From Clostridia bacterium (lineage in GTDB: Bacteria > Bacillota > Clostridia > Oscillospirales > CAG-382): a stretch of DNA of 63,750 bases. The stretch covers positions 1-63,750 of the forward strand of contig JAFQHW010000008.1 in assembly GCA_017397805.1 (NCBI GenBank), written 5' to 3'. The notes under the pieces were generated by a model. The model was not told where the DNA came from. It worked only from the letters and a program-made list of their open reading frames with translations, and did not search any database. Positions 16,375 to 24,445 of the stretch are shown in pieces. The position numbers were made by a program, and so were the translations under genes. Each line of letters begins with the position of its first letter. The stretch's first letter is position 1.

Positions 16375-18861
16375 TCACTTTTTCAAATAGTATAGAACCA
16401 GTTTGCCGGTGTCAGAATTGCGTTTAGAAAGGGAAGCGTCAATAAAAATGGGGTTCTCAAATCCAAACTCGCCCTTCAGCTTATTATAAAGTCTTTCCTT
16501 TAATTCAGCTGAAACACCTTGACATTCAACCAATACGAATGCCTTGTGAGCGGACATAAGCTTGCGCTTAGAGTCGTCTAATTCAGCCTCAACAGAATCA
16601 AGCAAAGACGCAAACGATTTTTTGATCTTGTTAGGGGAGTGGGAAGAAGAAATCAAGCAACATCCTTCGGATTCAACCGCTGCAAAACCACTGCATCCCG
16701 GTAAAAAGCCACCAAACATTTTTTCCACAAACTTTGAATTAGACTTATCTAATTTTAGCTGTGCCTTGGATGACTTCAGCTTCTCGTCATATTTGCTCTT
16801 GGCATCGTTTTCAGCCTGCTTAACGGCTTTAGACAGCTCCTGCTTAGCGCGTTTATTGGCAGCATCAAGCTTCTTTTCAAACTCTTTGTTTGCCTTGCTA
16901 ATAGCAGAAGCACTTGCGTTCTTTTCAGCTTCAATAAGCTTCGCCGTCTCTCGCTCGGAAGCCTCTTTTTGTTGTCTTAAACGCAAATCAGATACCTTTT
17001 GGAGTGCATCCAATTCGGTAACGTGCCTACTGTTGATTTCTGTGATCTTGTTTTCGTAATCTGACTTAACGTTATTAAGCTCGGCATCTTTCTCGGCTTT
17101 GATAGCTTCATATTGACGAGTAAAATCGTCACTCAAAGCTTGCTTTTCATCTGTGTGAGCCTTAATTAAAGCATTTTTCTCGTTAGAATGCTGCAATATG
17201 GTTGCCGCAAGAGAAGCTTCTGCTTCTGTAAGCTTCTGTCTAACCTCATTAAGAGTTTTATTCTTGCTTTCGATTTCGGAATCGCGTTCTGCAAGAGTGT
17301 TCTTGAGGATTCCAAGCTCTTCTGCGTTCTTATAAACCGTATCACGCAACTTCTCAACTTCCGCAGTCAAGCTTGCAATGCTGTTATTTGCATCAGCCAA
17401 CTTGGCGGATAGGGCAGTGTTCTCAGCCTTAAGAGTTGAAATTTCAGTCTTAAGATCGGCAACAGTATGTTGCAACTGCGAAATAGTATCCAAATGCTTG
17501 GAAATCTCAGCATCTTTAGCGGAGATAGCGCTCTGAAGTGCCTTGATCTGATTAGCTTGCTCGTCTATGGTAACCTTTTGTTCCTTTGCGATAGCCGCAA
17601 GCTCTTCCAGCTTTTCTACAAGGGTCTTCTTTTCCTTCTCTAACTCGAAAATCTCATCCTTCAGCTTCTGGATGGTCGTTTCGTGGAGGTTAATAAGACC
17701 CTTCATCTCCGTCATCTTGGTTTCATACTGACGAAGGGTGAATTTAGCGTGATTAAGCTGAGAGTTAAGCTCCGTAATCTGCTTCTCGCGTGAACGGATC
17801 TCCTCTAAGCGGATCTGTGTTTCTTCTTCGCGAACCTTGGCGATTTTGGCTTCGGTTTCAAGAATAATCTGTTCTTCGGGACGAAGTGATTCCTTCTCAA
17901 GTCTCGCGTTTTCCTCAAGATACTTTTCGTGAAGCATCTTTTCAAGGGCAGAGTTGGTAGCTATACTCAGAACAAAGTGTTCGTAAGACATTACGTTATA
18001 CAACGCGCTTTGAACACCTTCGGTCATTGCGCCGGAATACTCCTCGCCCACAATGTCGAAGCCCGTCTTCGTATAAGACTCAATAAACAGCCAAAGGTCA
18101 AGAGCCTTCTTGAAGTTGGGGTTCTTCGTCATCAAGTTAGTACGCTGAATAGGGGGGCGCACTAACTCTGCGCTGGCAAGATCACGTATAAGCGGCGATG
18201 CGGAAAAGTCACCCATTACACGGCGCAATCTTAAAATACGCTGATAATCCGACAGTGTTGAAACGTCGGCGTTAATATCAAAATCGCTGGATTCATGGGA
18301 CTCGTTAGCGTAGCTCAATTCAAAATCAAGCTTCTGCTCGTTGAGCGTGATACTTCTGCTTATCTGTACCTTGTGATAAGAATCGTTGGGCGCTTCCTTC
18401 ATCGCCTTGTAACGTTCGTCGACAAAGCGAGAAACGTTAAGCAAAAGAGTACGCAGAAAGCGATTCTCGTAAATAGCAAAGCTTTCTTCACGCTGAATAT
18501 CCAAAATGCGCTCAGGGGTAACGTTGTCACCCTCAACGCGGGCTATCAAGTTTGTGTGCTGTGCCAAATGACGAACGGATTCATTAGTTATCTTGCGCGC
18601 CTTTTCGATGGGAACAATGTCCTCGTTTTGGATAATGAATCGGCGCTGTTCACGGATGGCTTTATCGATGTAGGGAATAGCATCTTCAATCGCTTCAACC
18701 CAGTCCATGTCGATAACACGGCGATAGTTTTTACCGGAAAGCACGTCCTTACCGTCGTTGGCATCAGCCAAATGCCCGGAGATATAATTATGCGTAAAGT
18801 CCCCACGGAGAGTTTCTTGCATAAGCAAATATGCCCGATAATATTTATTAAAATCAGCCAT
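16375..18861 (-). CDS. DUF2357-like head with long coiled coil and compact C-terminal domain
   Basis: The 828-residue protein lacks a signal peptide. Residues about 45-150 match the form of DUF2357 proteins known as partners of McrB-like ATPases, with a V-P-I-E-K-A-R-K-I-T segment, S-V-R-H-L-A-Q-H-T, and Y-E-N-R-F at 131-135. Residues about 310-710 are a nearly continuous Glu/Lys/Ala-rich coiled coil. The last 110 residues form a Cys-containing alpha/beta domain with C-L-I-S-S-S-H-S and F-V-L-V-E-C-Q-G segments, faintly like a DegV fold. No PD-(D/E)xK nuclease was recognised. It is adjacent to the McrB-like gene. Confidence 0.68.
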   Translation of the reverse strand: MADFNKYYRAYLLMQETLRGDFTHNYISGHLADANDGKDVLSGKNYRRVIDMDWVEAIEDAIPYIDKAIREQRRFIIQNEDIVPIEKARKITNESVRHLAQHTNLIARVEGDNVTPERILDIQREESFAIYENRFLRTLLLNVSRFVDERYKAMKEAPNDSYHKVQISRSITLNEQKLDFELSYANESHESSDFDINADVSTLSDYQRILRLRRVMGDFSASPLIRDLASAELVRPPIQRTNLMTKNPNFKKALDLWLFIESYTKTGFDIVGEEYSGAMTEGVQSALYNVMSYEHFVLSIATNSALEKMLHEKYLEENARLEKESLRPEEQIILETEAKIAKVREEETQIRLEEIRSREKQITELNSQLNHAKFTLRQYETKMTEMKGLINLHETTIQKLKDEIFELEKEKKTLVEKLEELAAIAKEQKVTIDEQANQIKALQSAISAKDAEISKHLDTISQLQHTVADLKTEISTLKAENTALSAKLADANNSIASLTAEVEKLRDTVYKNAEELGILKNTLAERDSEIESKNKTLNEVRQKLTEAEASLAATILQHSNEKNALIKAHTDEKQALSDDFTRQYEAIKAEKDAELNNVKSDYENKITEINSRHVTELDALQKVSDLRLRQQKEASERETAKLIEAEKNASASAISKANKEFEKKLDAANKRAKQELSKAVKQAENDAKSKYDEKLKSSKAQLKLDKSNSKFVEKMFGGFLPGCSGFAAVESEGCCLISSSHSPNKIKKSFASLLDSVEAELDDSKRKLMSAHKAFVLVECQGVSAELKERLYNKLKGEFGFENPIFIDASLSKRNSDTGKLVLYYLKK

Positions 18862-18892
18862 GGGGACACCTCGTTTCTAAAAAATAATCAAA

Positions 18893-20431
18893 TTAAACAA
18901 GTTTCTGCAGTCTTCTAAGATATTCTTTACACTCAAGCATGTTTTCTTCACCGAACAAGAAATCAAGATAGTCGCAAAGACCGTCGATCTCGTCACGAAT
19001 GAAGGAAAGGTTCAAGCTCTCGAACTTACGAAGTACTTTTCTTGCCAATACGTAGTCAAGACCTTCAAGCTCGGTACCGCCGCAACCAACGAAAGCGGGA
19101 ACGTATTCACGAAGCTGCTTAACGATACGGTTACCAAACGCCAATCTGAAGTGCTCGATAACGTAGTTGTCAAGCAGTTCGATCTTGTGCAAGTTTTCGT
19201 CGGAAACCTTGTGATGCTCTTTGCAGTAGTTGAGCATTTCTTCAAGGTGCTTGTAGGAAAGATTAAGAGGCTTGGTGTGGGGCGCATCGAAAGGAACACC
19301 CTTGGTATTAATGTCGATAGGCATTGCACGGTCATAAACCTTATCGGTGATAGCAAAGGTAGAGTCGTCGTTGTTTGCAGTACCGATATACCACATATTT
19401 TCGGGCAGATGCAATTTACCCATATCCAAGTGCTTGGGGTCGCTTTCCCAAACGTTGGGAACCAAGTCAACTATCCACTCATCGCGGGAAGGCATTTCCA
19501 GAATGGAAAGCATTTCTGCAAAGTAATACTCAACACGCGCGATATTCATTTCGTCCAAAATGGTGAGATAGATGTTTTCGTTATATGTAGCCTCGTACAT
19601 AGCGCGAAGCAACTCGGTTTCGTTATATCTCTTGGTAAATTCGTTGAAGTAGCCGAACAACTCGGAACGGTCTCTCCAAGAAGGCTGAATGGAAGTGATA
19701 ATAGCGTCGTTCTGCAAGAACTTACCGAATGCGTAGGGAAGGGAGGTCTTACCTGTACCGGAAATACCCTGCAAGATGATAAGTCTTGTGGAAGCAAAGG
19801 ATGCAAGGAACAGACGAATAATCTTTATATCGTAGTAAAGACCGAGCTCAGCACACGCGAAGTTGCGGAAGCGTTCGCAGATCTGAGGCAAAGTGATCTC
19901 GTTGTCGTAAACGGGGGGCTGATAATCTGCCCACTCGTTGTCGATCTTGGTAAGCTTGAAGAAACGGCTTTCACCCTCTTCGATGGGGGTATCCTGACCG
20001 TTAAGGGTTGCCATTTCATCGCCGGTAAGCTCAGCTATCTCGTTGGGGTTAAGACCTATTTGAGAAACCTTCATTGAAAGTATCTTGTCTTTCTCCAAGT
20101 TAAGGCGCATAACCTCGCGGTTGAGCGCGGTAACCTCGTCGATAAGATCGTTGGTGTTCTTAGCCTTTCTCTTGTAGCGAGCAAACTTTTTTAAGGACAC
20201 AACGATTATATAAACAAGCAAACCGAGAACGGCAAGTATTATAAGCATTGCGATAATCGCATATACCCACGCAAGTCCGCCCAACTCCGACGTGTGGGAG
20301 TCGATAATGTCAGCATAAGCAGAGAAGTTAAACATTTGTCCTATGCCAACGAATATATTGGAAAACGCCGTCCAGACTCCTCCAAGGAACTGACCGAAAA
20401 ACTCGTAGAAAAAGTTTAACATGCCATCCAT
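18893..20431 (-). CDS. Membrane-tethered McrB-like AAA+ ATPase
   Basis: The 512-residue protein has an amphipathic N terminus, a transmembrane helix (residues 54-79), a basic stop-transfer, a short coil (95-118) and a C-terminal AAA+ domain. Walker A is G-I-S-G-T-G-K-T (222-229), Walker B L-T-I-L-D-E-M-N (289-296) and sensor 1 G-T-A-N-N-D-D (350-356). McrB GTPases carry N-T-A-D at the last place, so nucleotide preference may differ. By analogy it is a ring ATPase working on or through the coiled-coil partner. It is not a plain restriction factor, since it is membrane-anchored and sits in an export cluster. Confidence 0.8.
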   Translation of the reverse strand: MDGMLNFFYEFFGQFLGGVWTAFSNIFVGIGQMFNFSAYADIIDSHTSELGGLAWVYAIIAMLIILAVLGLLVYIIVVSLKKFARYKRKAKNTNDLIDEVTALNREVMRLNLEKDKILSMKVSQIGLNPNEIAELTGDEMATLNGQDTPIEEGESRFFKLTKIDNEWADYQPPVYDNEITLPQICERFRNFACAELGLYYDIKIIRLFLASFASTRLIILQGISGTGKTSLPYAFGKFLQNDAIITSIQPSWRDRSELFGYFNEFTKRYNETELLRAMYEATYNENIYLTILDEMNIARVEYYFAEMLSILEMPSRDEWIVDLVPNVWESDPKHLDMGKLHLPENMWYIGTANNDDSTFAITDKVYDRAMPIDINTKGVPFDAPHTKPLNLSYKHLEEMLNYCKEHHKVSDENLHKIELLDNYVIEHFRLAFGNRIVKQLREYVPAFVGCGGTELEGLDYVLARKVLRKFESLNLSFIRDEIDGLCDYLDFLFGEENMLECKEYLRRLQKLV

Positions 20432-20464
20432 ATTGTTTGTCTCCTTTAAAATCTTATGTACTTA

Positions 20465-20548
20465 AAAAGATTTACCCGCGCGAAGTAAATCTTTTGTATG
20501 TTTGATAACAACCGGGGTAGCAACTTTTTGCTCTGCTGACGCAAAAAG
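20465..20548 (-). terminator. Two consecutive hairpins between the gene blocks
   Basis: On the minus strand, AAAAGATTTAC pairs with GTAAATCTTTT (20465-20475 with 20485-20495) and is followed by TTAAG, a plausible terminator. Upstream of it lies a second palindrome, CTTTTTGC with GCAAAAAG (20524-20531 with 20541-20548). They separate the 24031-20601 block from the 20431-11466 block. Only 33 bases remain before the next start, and no clear promoter was found there. Read-through attenuation is therefore likely. Confidence 0.6.
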
Positions 20549-20600
20549 CTTACTATCGATCGTTAATTAAAATCATACTAATCCTCAGTCTTATCGGGTT

Positions 20601-21410
20601 TTATTCCGATACAGACTCTTCAGGGTCATTGTCGCTTTCAGACACACTATCTTCAGCTTTGGTAATACCTTGGCTTTTTATATACTCCTCGGCTATTCTG
20701 CGCTTTTCTTCCTCGGAAAGCTCGCTTGTGCGCGCCTCCTCGGCTTCCATAACCGCCTTTTCGCGGTTATAGATGATAAGGTTTTTAACAACCCTATAGC
20801 CTTGGAATAAAACGAACAGTAACAAGGGAAGTATTATGCAGAGGAACATGCCTTTTTGGGACTGCAAAAAGTCCATAACCTTGCCAAGACCTGCGATACG
20901 GGTACCGTCATACTCGGCAATAATTTCTCTGGGACTCTTCAGGTTAACGTCTGCAATGGGGTTGTTAAGACCTTGGGTACGGTACTGAATGATACCGTTA
21001 CTGTCAATGACTTCAACAATACTGTGGATAACGAATATATCCAAGTCGGCAGCTTGACCGGGTTCGCACTCGTGATAACTGCCGTCCTCGTAAGCGATTA
21101 CGGGCATGGAGAACATAACCGTATCTCCAACCTCAAAATCCAAGTCGTCGTCCTCGTCAATAACCTCACAGATGACCATATCGCCCTTCTTGATGCCGTC
21201 CTCTACCAAATCGCCGTTCTTATCGTAAAGCTCCATAGAGTCCGTCTGAACGCTTCTTATGGTATAACCGAAAATTTGGGAGACGTTACCTTCCTTCTGG
21301 GTAAGCGCCATTATAAGCACTGCCGCAGAAAGCAAAACAAATATTACAAGAAAAACATCCAATACTACGTTTAGTATCTTTTTTGTTTTTTCTTTTGCCT
21401 TATCTGTCAT
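20601..21410 (-). CDS. SipW-type signal peptidase I with acidic C-terminal tail
   Basis: The 269-residue protein has a membrane anchor at about residues 14-36, catalytic Ser58 in Q-T-D-S-M-E, His129 in F-V-I-H-S-I-V and a second membrane segment at 187-205. The Ser-His arrangement is the SipW/ER class. It is longer than the 186-residue peptidase at 11466 because of an extended middle region and a 60-residue Glu/Ser-rich cytoplasmic tail. It ends the block containing three extracytoplasmic proteins, so the two peptidases may serve different subunit sets. The start follows GGGAGG. Confidence 0.86.
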   Translation of the reverse strand: MTDKAKEKTKKILNVVLDVFLVIFVLLSAAVLIMALTQKEGNVSQIFGYTIRSVQTDSMELYDKNGDLVEDGIKKGDMVICEVIDEDDDLDFEVGDTVMFSMPVIAYEDGSYHECEPGQAADLDIFVIHSIVEVIDSNGIIQYRTQGLNNPIADVNLKSPREIIAEYDGTRIAGLGKVMDFLQSQKGMFLCIILPLLLFVLFQGYRVVKNLIIYNREKAVMEAEEARTSELSEEEKRRIAEEYIKSQGITKAEDSVSESDNDPEESVSE

Positions 21411-21467
21411 AGGTAACGCCTCCCTTAAAATTTAATTGTTAATCAAAAAATGTAAAAATGTAATTAT

Positions 21468-22217
21468 TTACCCAACAAGCTCAAAACCGAGGCTTACATC
21501 GAAAGTAGAACCGGAATTAACGTTGGTGCACTGTGTATCCTGACCTTCAAACCATACGAATACATAGAAGCACTTTGCAACATCGTAGGTGTTTTGATAT
21601 GTTTCGCCTGTTGCATATTCAACTGTGGTTATAGAACTACCGTCTATAGGGCCATCCTGACCAAACTGAGCATATGTTTCTACACTGCTAGCGAAAATTG
21701 TAGAAGCGCCGTCAGCAGCAGCAATAGCAACTCTTTCATAACCTCTGCCACCGGTAACGGTAGGAGTAATCTTTAATTTTACGGACTCTGTAGTGTCAGC
21801 CTTAACCCAAATCTTTTTAACGATGTAATCGGTACCAGCATTAGCTGTATCTATGGGGTAATTAACTTTGTCGCCGTTGTAAATACCGTCAGCTCTGTCG
21901 GTTGTAGTAGTATAGAATGCACTGCTTGCACTGCCGGTGGGTTTACCGGAAACAGCTTTCATATTTTCTACATTGTCACTCCAAGTTATTTTAGAGCTAA
22001 AGCCGGTTGTAGGAGCTGTAGTGTTGGCCATGCTTTCATCCTCAACAATGTAAAGACCGGATGAAGTGGTAGCGGTAAGAGTAAGTTTTTCTGCAGATGC
22101 AGCATCGTTAGAAGAGAACCATGCGTAGGTTGCGCCGGAAAGAGCCATAACTGCTACGAGCAGCATAGCGATGGAAGAAACAAGAGTGCTTCTTCTGATT
22201 GCTGTGTGTTTAGACAT
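21468..22217 (-). CDS. Exported protein with SipW-type leader, probable major subunit
   Basis: The 249-residue protein has a leader ending S-G-A-T-Y-A-W-F-S-S-N-D and a near C-terminal motif F-V-W-F-E-G-Q-D-T-Q-C. The short, Thr/Ser/Ala-rich single core, the strong ATGGAGG ribosome site and a dedicated leader with three hairpins suggest high, separately controlled expression; major status is inference. The start was set at 22217 because the GGAGG lies just before it. A longer frame to 22310 would place the leader hairpins inside coding sequence and is rejected. Confidence 0.74.
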   Translation of the reverse strand: MSKHTAIRRSTLVSSIAMLLVAVMALSGATYAWFSSNDAASAEKLTLTATTSSGLYIVEDESMANTTAPTTGFSSKITWSDNVENMKAVSGKPTGSASSAFYTTTTDRADGIYNGDKVNYPIDTANAGTDYIVKKIWVKADTTESVKLKITPTVTGGRGYERVAIAAADGASTIFASSVETYAQFGQDGPIDGSSITTVEYATGETYQNTYDVAKCFYVFVWFEGQDTQCTNVNSGSTFDVSLGFELVG

Positions 22218-22253
22218 AATTTTTTCCTCCATAAGAAAAATTTTTGAATTTTT

Positions 22254-22322
22254 CCGACTTTTATGTCGGTGCCTAATATGTACCGACATTCCGTCGGGGA
22301 GTTTTGCCAACCTTCCGTTGGC
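22254..22322 (-). promoter_or_regulatory. Three-hairpin translation leader with GGA loops
   Basis: In the minus-strand RNA, GCCAAC-GGAAG-GTTGGC (22322-22306), CCGAC-GGAAT-GTCGG (22297-22283) and CCGAC-ATAAAA-GTCGG (22269-22254) follow one another, about 40 bases before the start codon. The first two present GGA in the loop, the arrangement bound by CsrA/RsmA. The ribosome site also contains GGA. There is no T run, so they are not terminators. Confidence 0.55.
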
Positions 22323-22370
22323 GGGGAATATAATCCAAATGCTTAAACGGGGAATAGGGGATAAGTGCTT

Positions 22371-23153
22371 TTACTCCTTGAGTTCAGCAGCCTCGAAGAG
22401 CATGGAAAGCCGCATATGACCGCCCATTATATCGTTTACGCATTGTGAATCCTCACCTTCAAACCAAATAACTACGGTGTATTTATCCGTGTCACCGGGT
22501 TTGAAATCTTCTTTCGTGCCCTCGAAAACAGTCTCTTCGTCAACAAAAGCAACCGTATTTTCTTCAGGCTCGTCGGTGCCCAACTGGGGTTTTGCATAAA
22601 TAGTAGGCTCACCGTTTTTATATACCATAATTCTTGCCGCTTCATCACAGCTCTTTGCCACACCGGTTACGATAAGGCTTGTATCGTAATCTATGGTCTC
22701 CGTGCCGTTGTTGCGGATATAGAAGGTATATGCAAAATAATCGTCGCCGTTATGACTGCCGTCGGTGTTGTCCAGGCTGTCAAGCACACCCGTTGACTCA
22801 AACCAATCGTAGGTATAGTGGTAAACGCGGTCGGCGTTCTCACCGCTTAAAACCACGCTCGTTTCCTTGAAGTCAGCCGTTTCGGAAAGGACTATGCCCT
22901 TACCTTCAAGGCTTCTGTCAACGGTTACGACCAAGTCACCAAACTGGGTGGAACAATAGGAAAGCAACCACAGTATGATAATAATAATCATAATGAATGC
23001 CATTATCCACATGGCACGCTTCTTCCTCTGCTTGGTTTTGTAAAGGCTTTCCGCATCACGCCTTGTTGCGCCGTGAGCGTTATTAATCTTACTCTCAAAC
23101 TTCTCCAAGTCTAACGGAGTGAAGACTTCTTCATTTTTATTCTTTTTTGCCAA
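22371..23153 (-). CDS. Membrane-anchored relative of the exported subunits
   Basis: The 260-residue protein has a 45-residue charged cytoplasmic start, a single membrane helix (about residues 48-67) after K-Q-R-K-K-R, and an outer domain ending with V-I-W-F-E-G-E-D-S-Q-C. Unlike its neighbours it lacks the F-A-W-F cleavage-region signature, so it probably stays in the membrane and could act as a base or assembly platform (inference). It lies between two exported relatives in the same leftward block. Confidence 0.68.
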   Translation of the reverse strand: MAKKNKNEEVFTPLDLEKFESKINNAHGATRRDAESLYKTKQRKKRAMWIMAFIMIIIIILWLLSYCSTQFGDLVVTVDRSLEGKGIVLSETADFKETSVVLSGENADRVYHYTYDWFESTGVLDSLDNTDGSHNGDDYFAYTFYIRNNGTETIDYDTSLIVTGVAKSCDEAARIMVYKNGEPTIYAKPQLGTDEPEENTVAFVDEETVFEGTKEDFKPGDTDKYTVVIWFEGEDSQCVNDIMGGHMRLSMLFEAAELKE

Positions 23154-23209
23154 TTTCTAATCTCACTCCCCATCATTTAATTTAAGCTTTGCGGTTGGGT
23201 TGGCTTAAA

Positions 23210-24031
23210 TCAGCTCAAGGGAACGTTGTTATCGTCTGTACCCTCAAAATTAAGCTTTACCTGAAGGTTGGCGCGCTGAACGTCGTCATCACACTCGGGG
23301 TCTTCGCCTTCGATCCAAATTCTTACGGTTACGTGCTTGGGGGTAAGTGCCGTAAGCTTGAAAAGTCTTGTGTTGTTGGAAAGCTCCATAGGGGTGGGCA
23401 AGTCAAAAGTGGTCTGGCCTGCAACTGCCGTGCCCTTGTTAGGCTCGTAGATAACCGTGGTTTCTTCTTCAACGTCCGTAAAGCTTATTCTCGCACATCT
23501 GATTATATCAGCCTGACCGCCGGTGCTGGAGGTGGTAACCGCCGTACCGTCGTTCATACCGGGCTTACTGTCGGTAGAGGTCAGGTGCACCCACATATCC
23601 TCGGAGCTGATAAGATACATATCAAATTGCAAAAAGCTTCTGTTGTTTTCGTCACGCTGTACGCCGCTTTCGGTATAGAATACCTTACCGTCAGCGGAAG
23701 TAAGAGGGTCAAGCACCATATCGGCAAGGCTTGCATCGTATGCATCAAGCTGTGCGTTTATATCCTCGTTGGTAAGCGTGCTGCTGTACAACGAAAGATC
23801 GTCACCGTGATCCTCGCCCGCTATAAGCAACTGAACACCGGAGCCTATTGATATATCCATATTATTAACGGAAGAGAAGTCAGACATGGTGAACCACGCA
23901 AAAGTGGTACCAACCATGGAAATTATTAAAAGCACGAGCAATAATAACGAAAGCTTCGCCTTCGTTTTCTTCTCCTGCTTGTACTCCGTATTCACGTTGT
24001 TCTGCTCCGTTACATTAAGCTTTGTGTTCAT
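23210..24031 (-). CDS. Exported protein with SipW-type leader
   Basis: The 273-residue first gene of the leftward block has a leader ending G-T-T-F-A-W-F-T-M-S-D, a textbook SipW substrate end, and the C-terminal motif R-I-W-I-E-G-E-D-P-E-C. The core holds S-A-D-G-K-V-F-Y followed by R-S-F-L-Q-F-D-M-Y, patterns that recur in the 12680 and 13836 proteins. It is transcribed from the strong minus-strand promoter at 24145-24173, through a leader of about 100 bases. The start follows GGAGG. Confidence 0.74.
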   Translation of the reverse strand: MNTKLNVTEQNNVNTEYKQEKKTKAKLSLLLLVLLIISMVGTTFAWFTMSDFSSVNNMDISIGSGVQLLIAGEDHGDDLSLYSSTLTNEDINAQLDAYDASLADMVLDPLTSADGKVFYTESGVQRDENNRSFLQFDMYLISSEDMWVHLTSTDSKPGMNDGTAVTTSSTGGQADIIRCARISFTDVEEETTVIYEPNKGTAVAGQTTFDLPTPMELSNNTRLFKLTALTPKHVTVRIWIEGEDPECDDDVQRANLQVKLNFEGTDDNNVPLS

Positions 24032-24144
24032 GCCTAAACCTCCACTTTAATCTGCGGTAGAATTCCTACATTATATATATGTAAGCGTTTATAGATGCGC
24101 AAGACTGCAAAATCGCAGACTTATACCACATATATACGATGTAC

Positions 24145-24173
24145 ATTATATAATTATGACGAGGATTTGTCAA
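24145..24173 (-). promoter_or_regulatory. Consensus promoter for the leftward export cluster
   Basis: On the minus strand, TTGACA (complement of 24168-24173) and TATAAT (complement of 24145-24150) are both perfect with a 17-base spacer. This is the strongest promoter seen for the block 24031-20601, and possibly beyond by read-through. Confidence 0.85.
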
Positions 24174-24179
24174 GGGGGA

Positions 24180-24240
24180 ATTCCAAAACCACTCCCATTT
24201 TTGGTAATAATGAAATAAATACCTGCAGGGTTTTTGGAAT
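24180..24240. repeat. Inverted repeat in the divergent intergenic region
   Basis: ATTCCAAAACC at 24180-24190 is matched by GGTTTTTGGAAT at the right end (to 24240), with one extra T, about 40 bases apart. It lies between the two divergent promoters and could be a pair of half-sites for a shared regulator. No protein can be assigned. Confidence 0.4.
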
Positions 24241-24284
24241 ATTGTACAAATTTTATTATTTTGCATTTATTTTTAAAAAAGCTA

Positions 24285-24313
24285 TTGACAATTTAGTTAA
24301 TTAATGGCATAAT
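24285..24313 (+). promoter_or_regulatory. Promoter for the TasA-like gene
   Basis: TTGACA at 24285-24290 and CATAAT at 24308-24313 have a 17-base spacer. The leader of about 125 bases contains GCAGAAT/ATTCTGT (24331-24347), CGGG/CCCG (24377-24388) and CCCG/CGGG (24404-24414) hairpins. No known riboswitch class was recognised in it. Confidence 0.7.
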
Positions 24314-24445
24314 AGACACAAGAAATAGTGGCAGAATTGTATTCTGTTGCGATGTAGATTTGATTTTTACGTGTCGCGGGTGTTCCCGTCGGCGGTTTCT
24401 CGGCCCGATTCGGGTTAATAATAATTTGAGAGGAAGATTAACACA

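Noticed and set aside
19151..20077. 308-residue plus-strand frame opposite the McrB-like gene
   Set aside because: Shadow of the AAA+ coding strand; no ribosome site and no domain, while the minus frame has complete Walker motifs.
16375..20431. Plain McrBC-type restriction system
   Set aside because: No McrC nuclease or PD-(D/E)xK motif seen, the ATPase is membrane-tethered, and no methyltransferase or other defence gene is near. Defence is kept only as an alternative.
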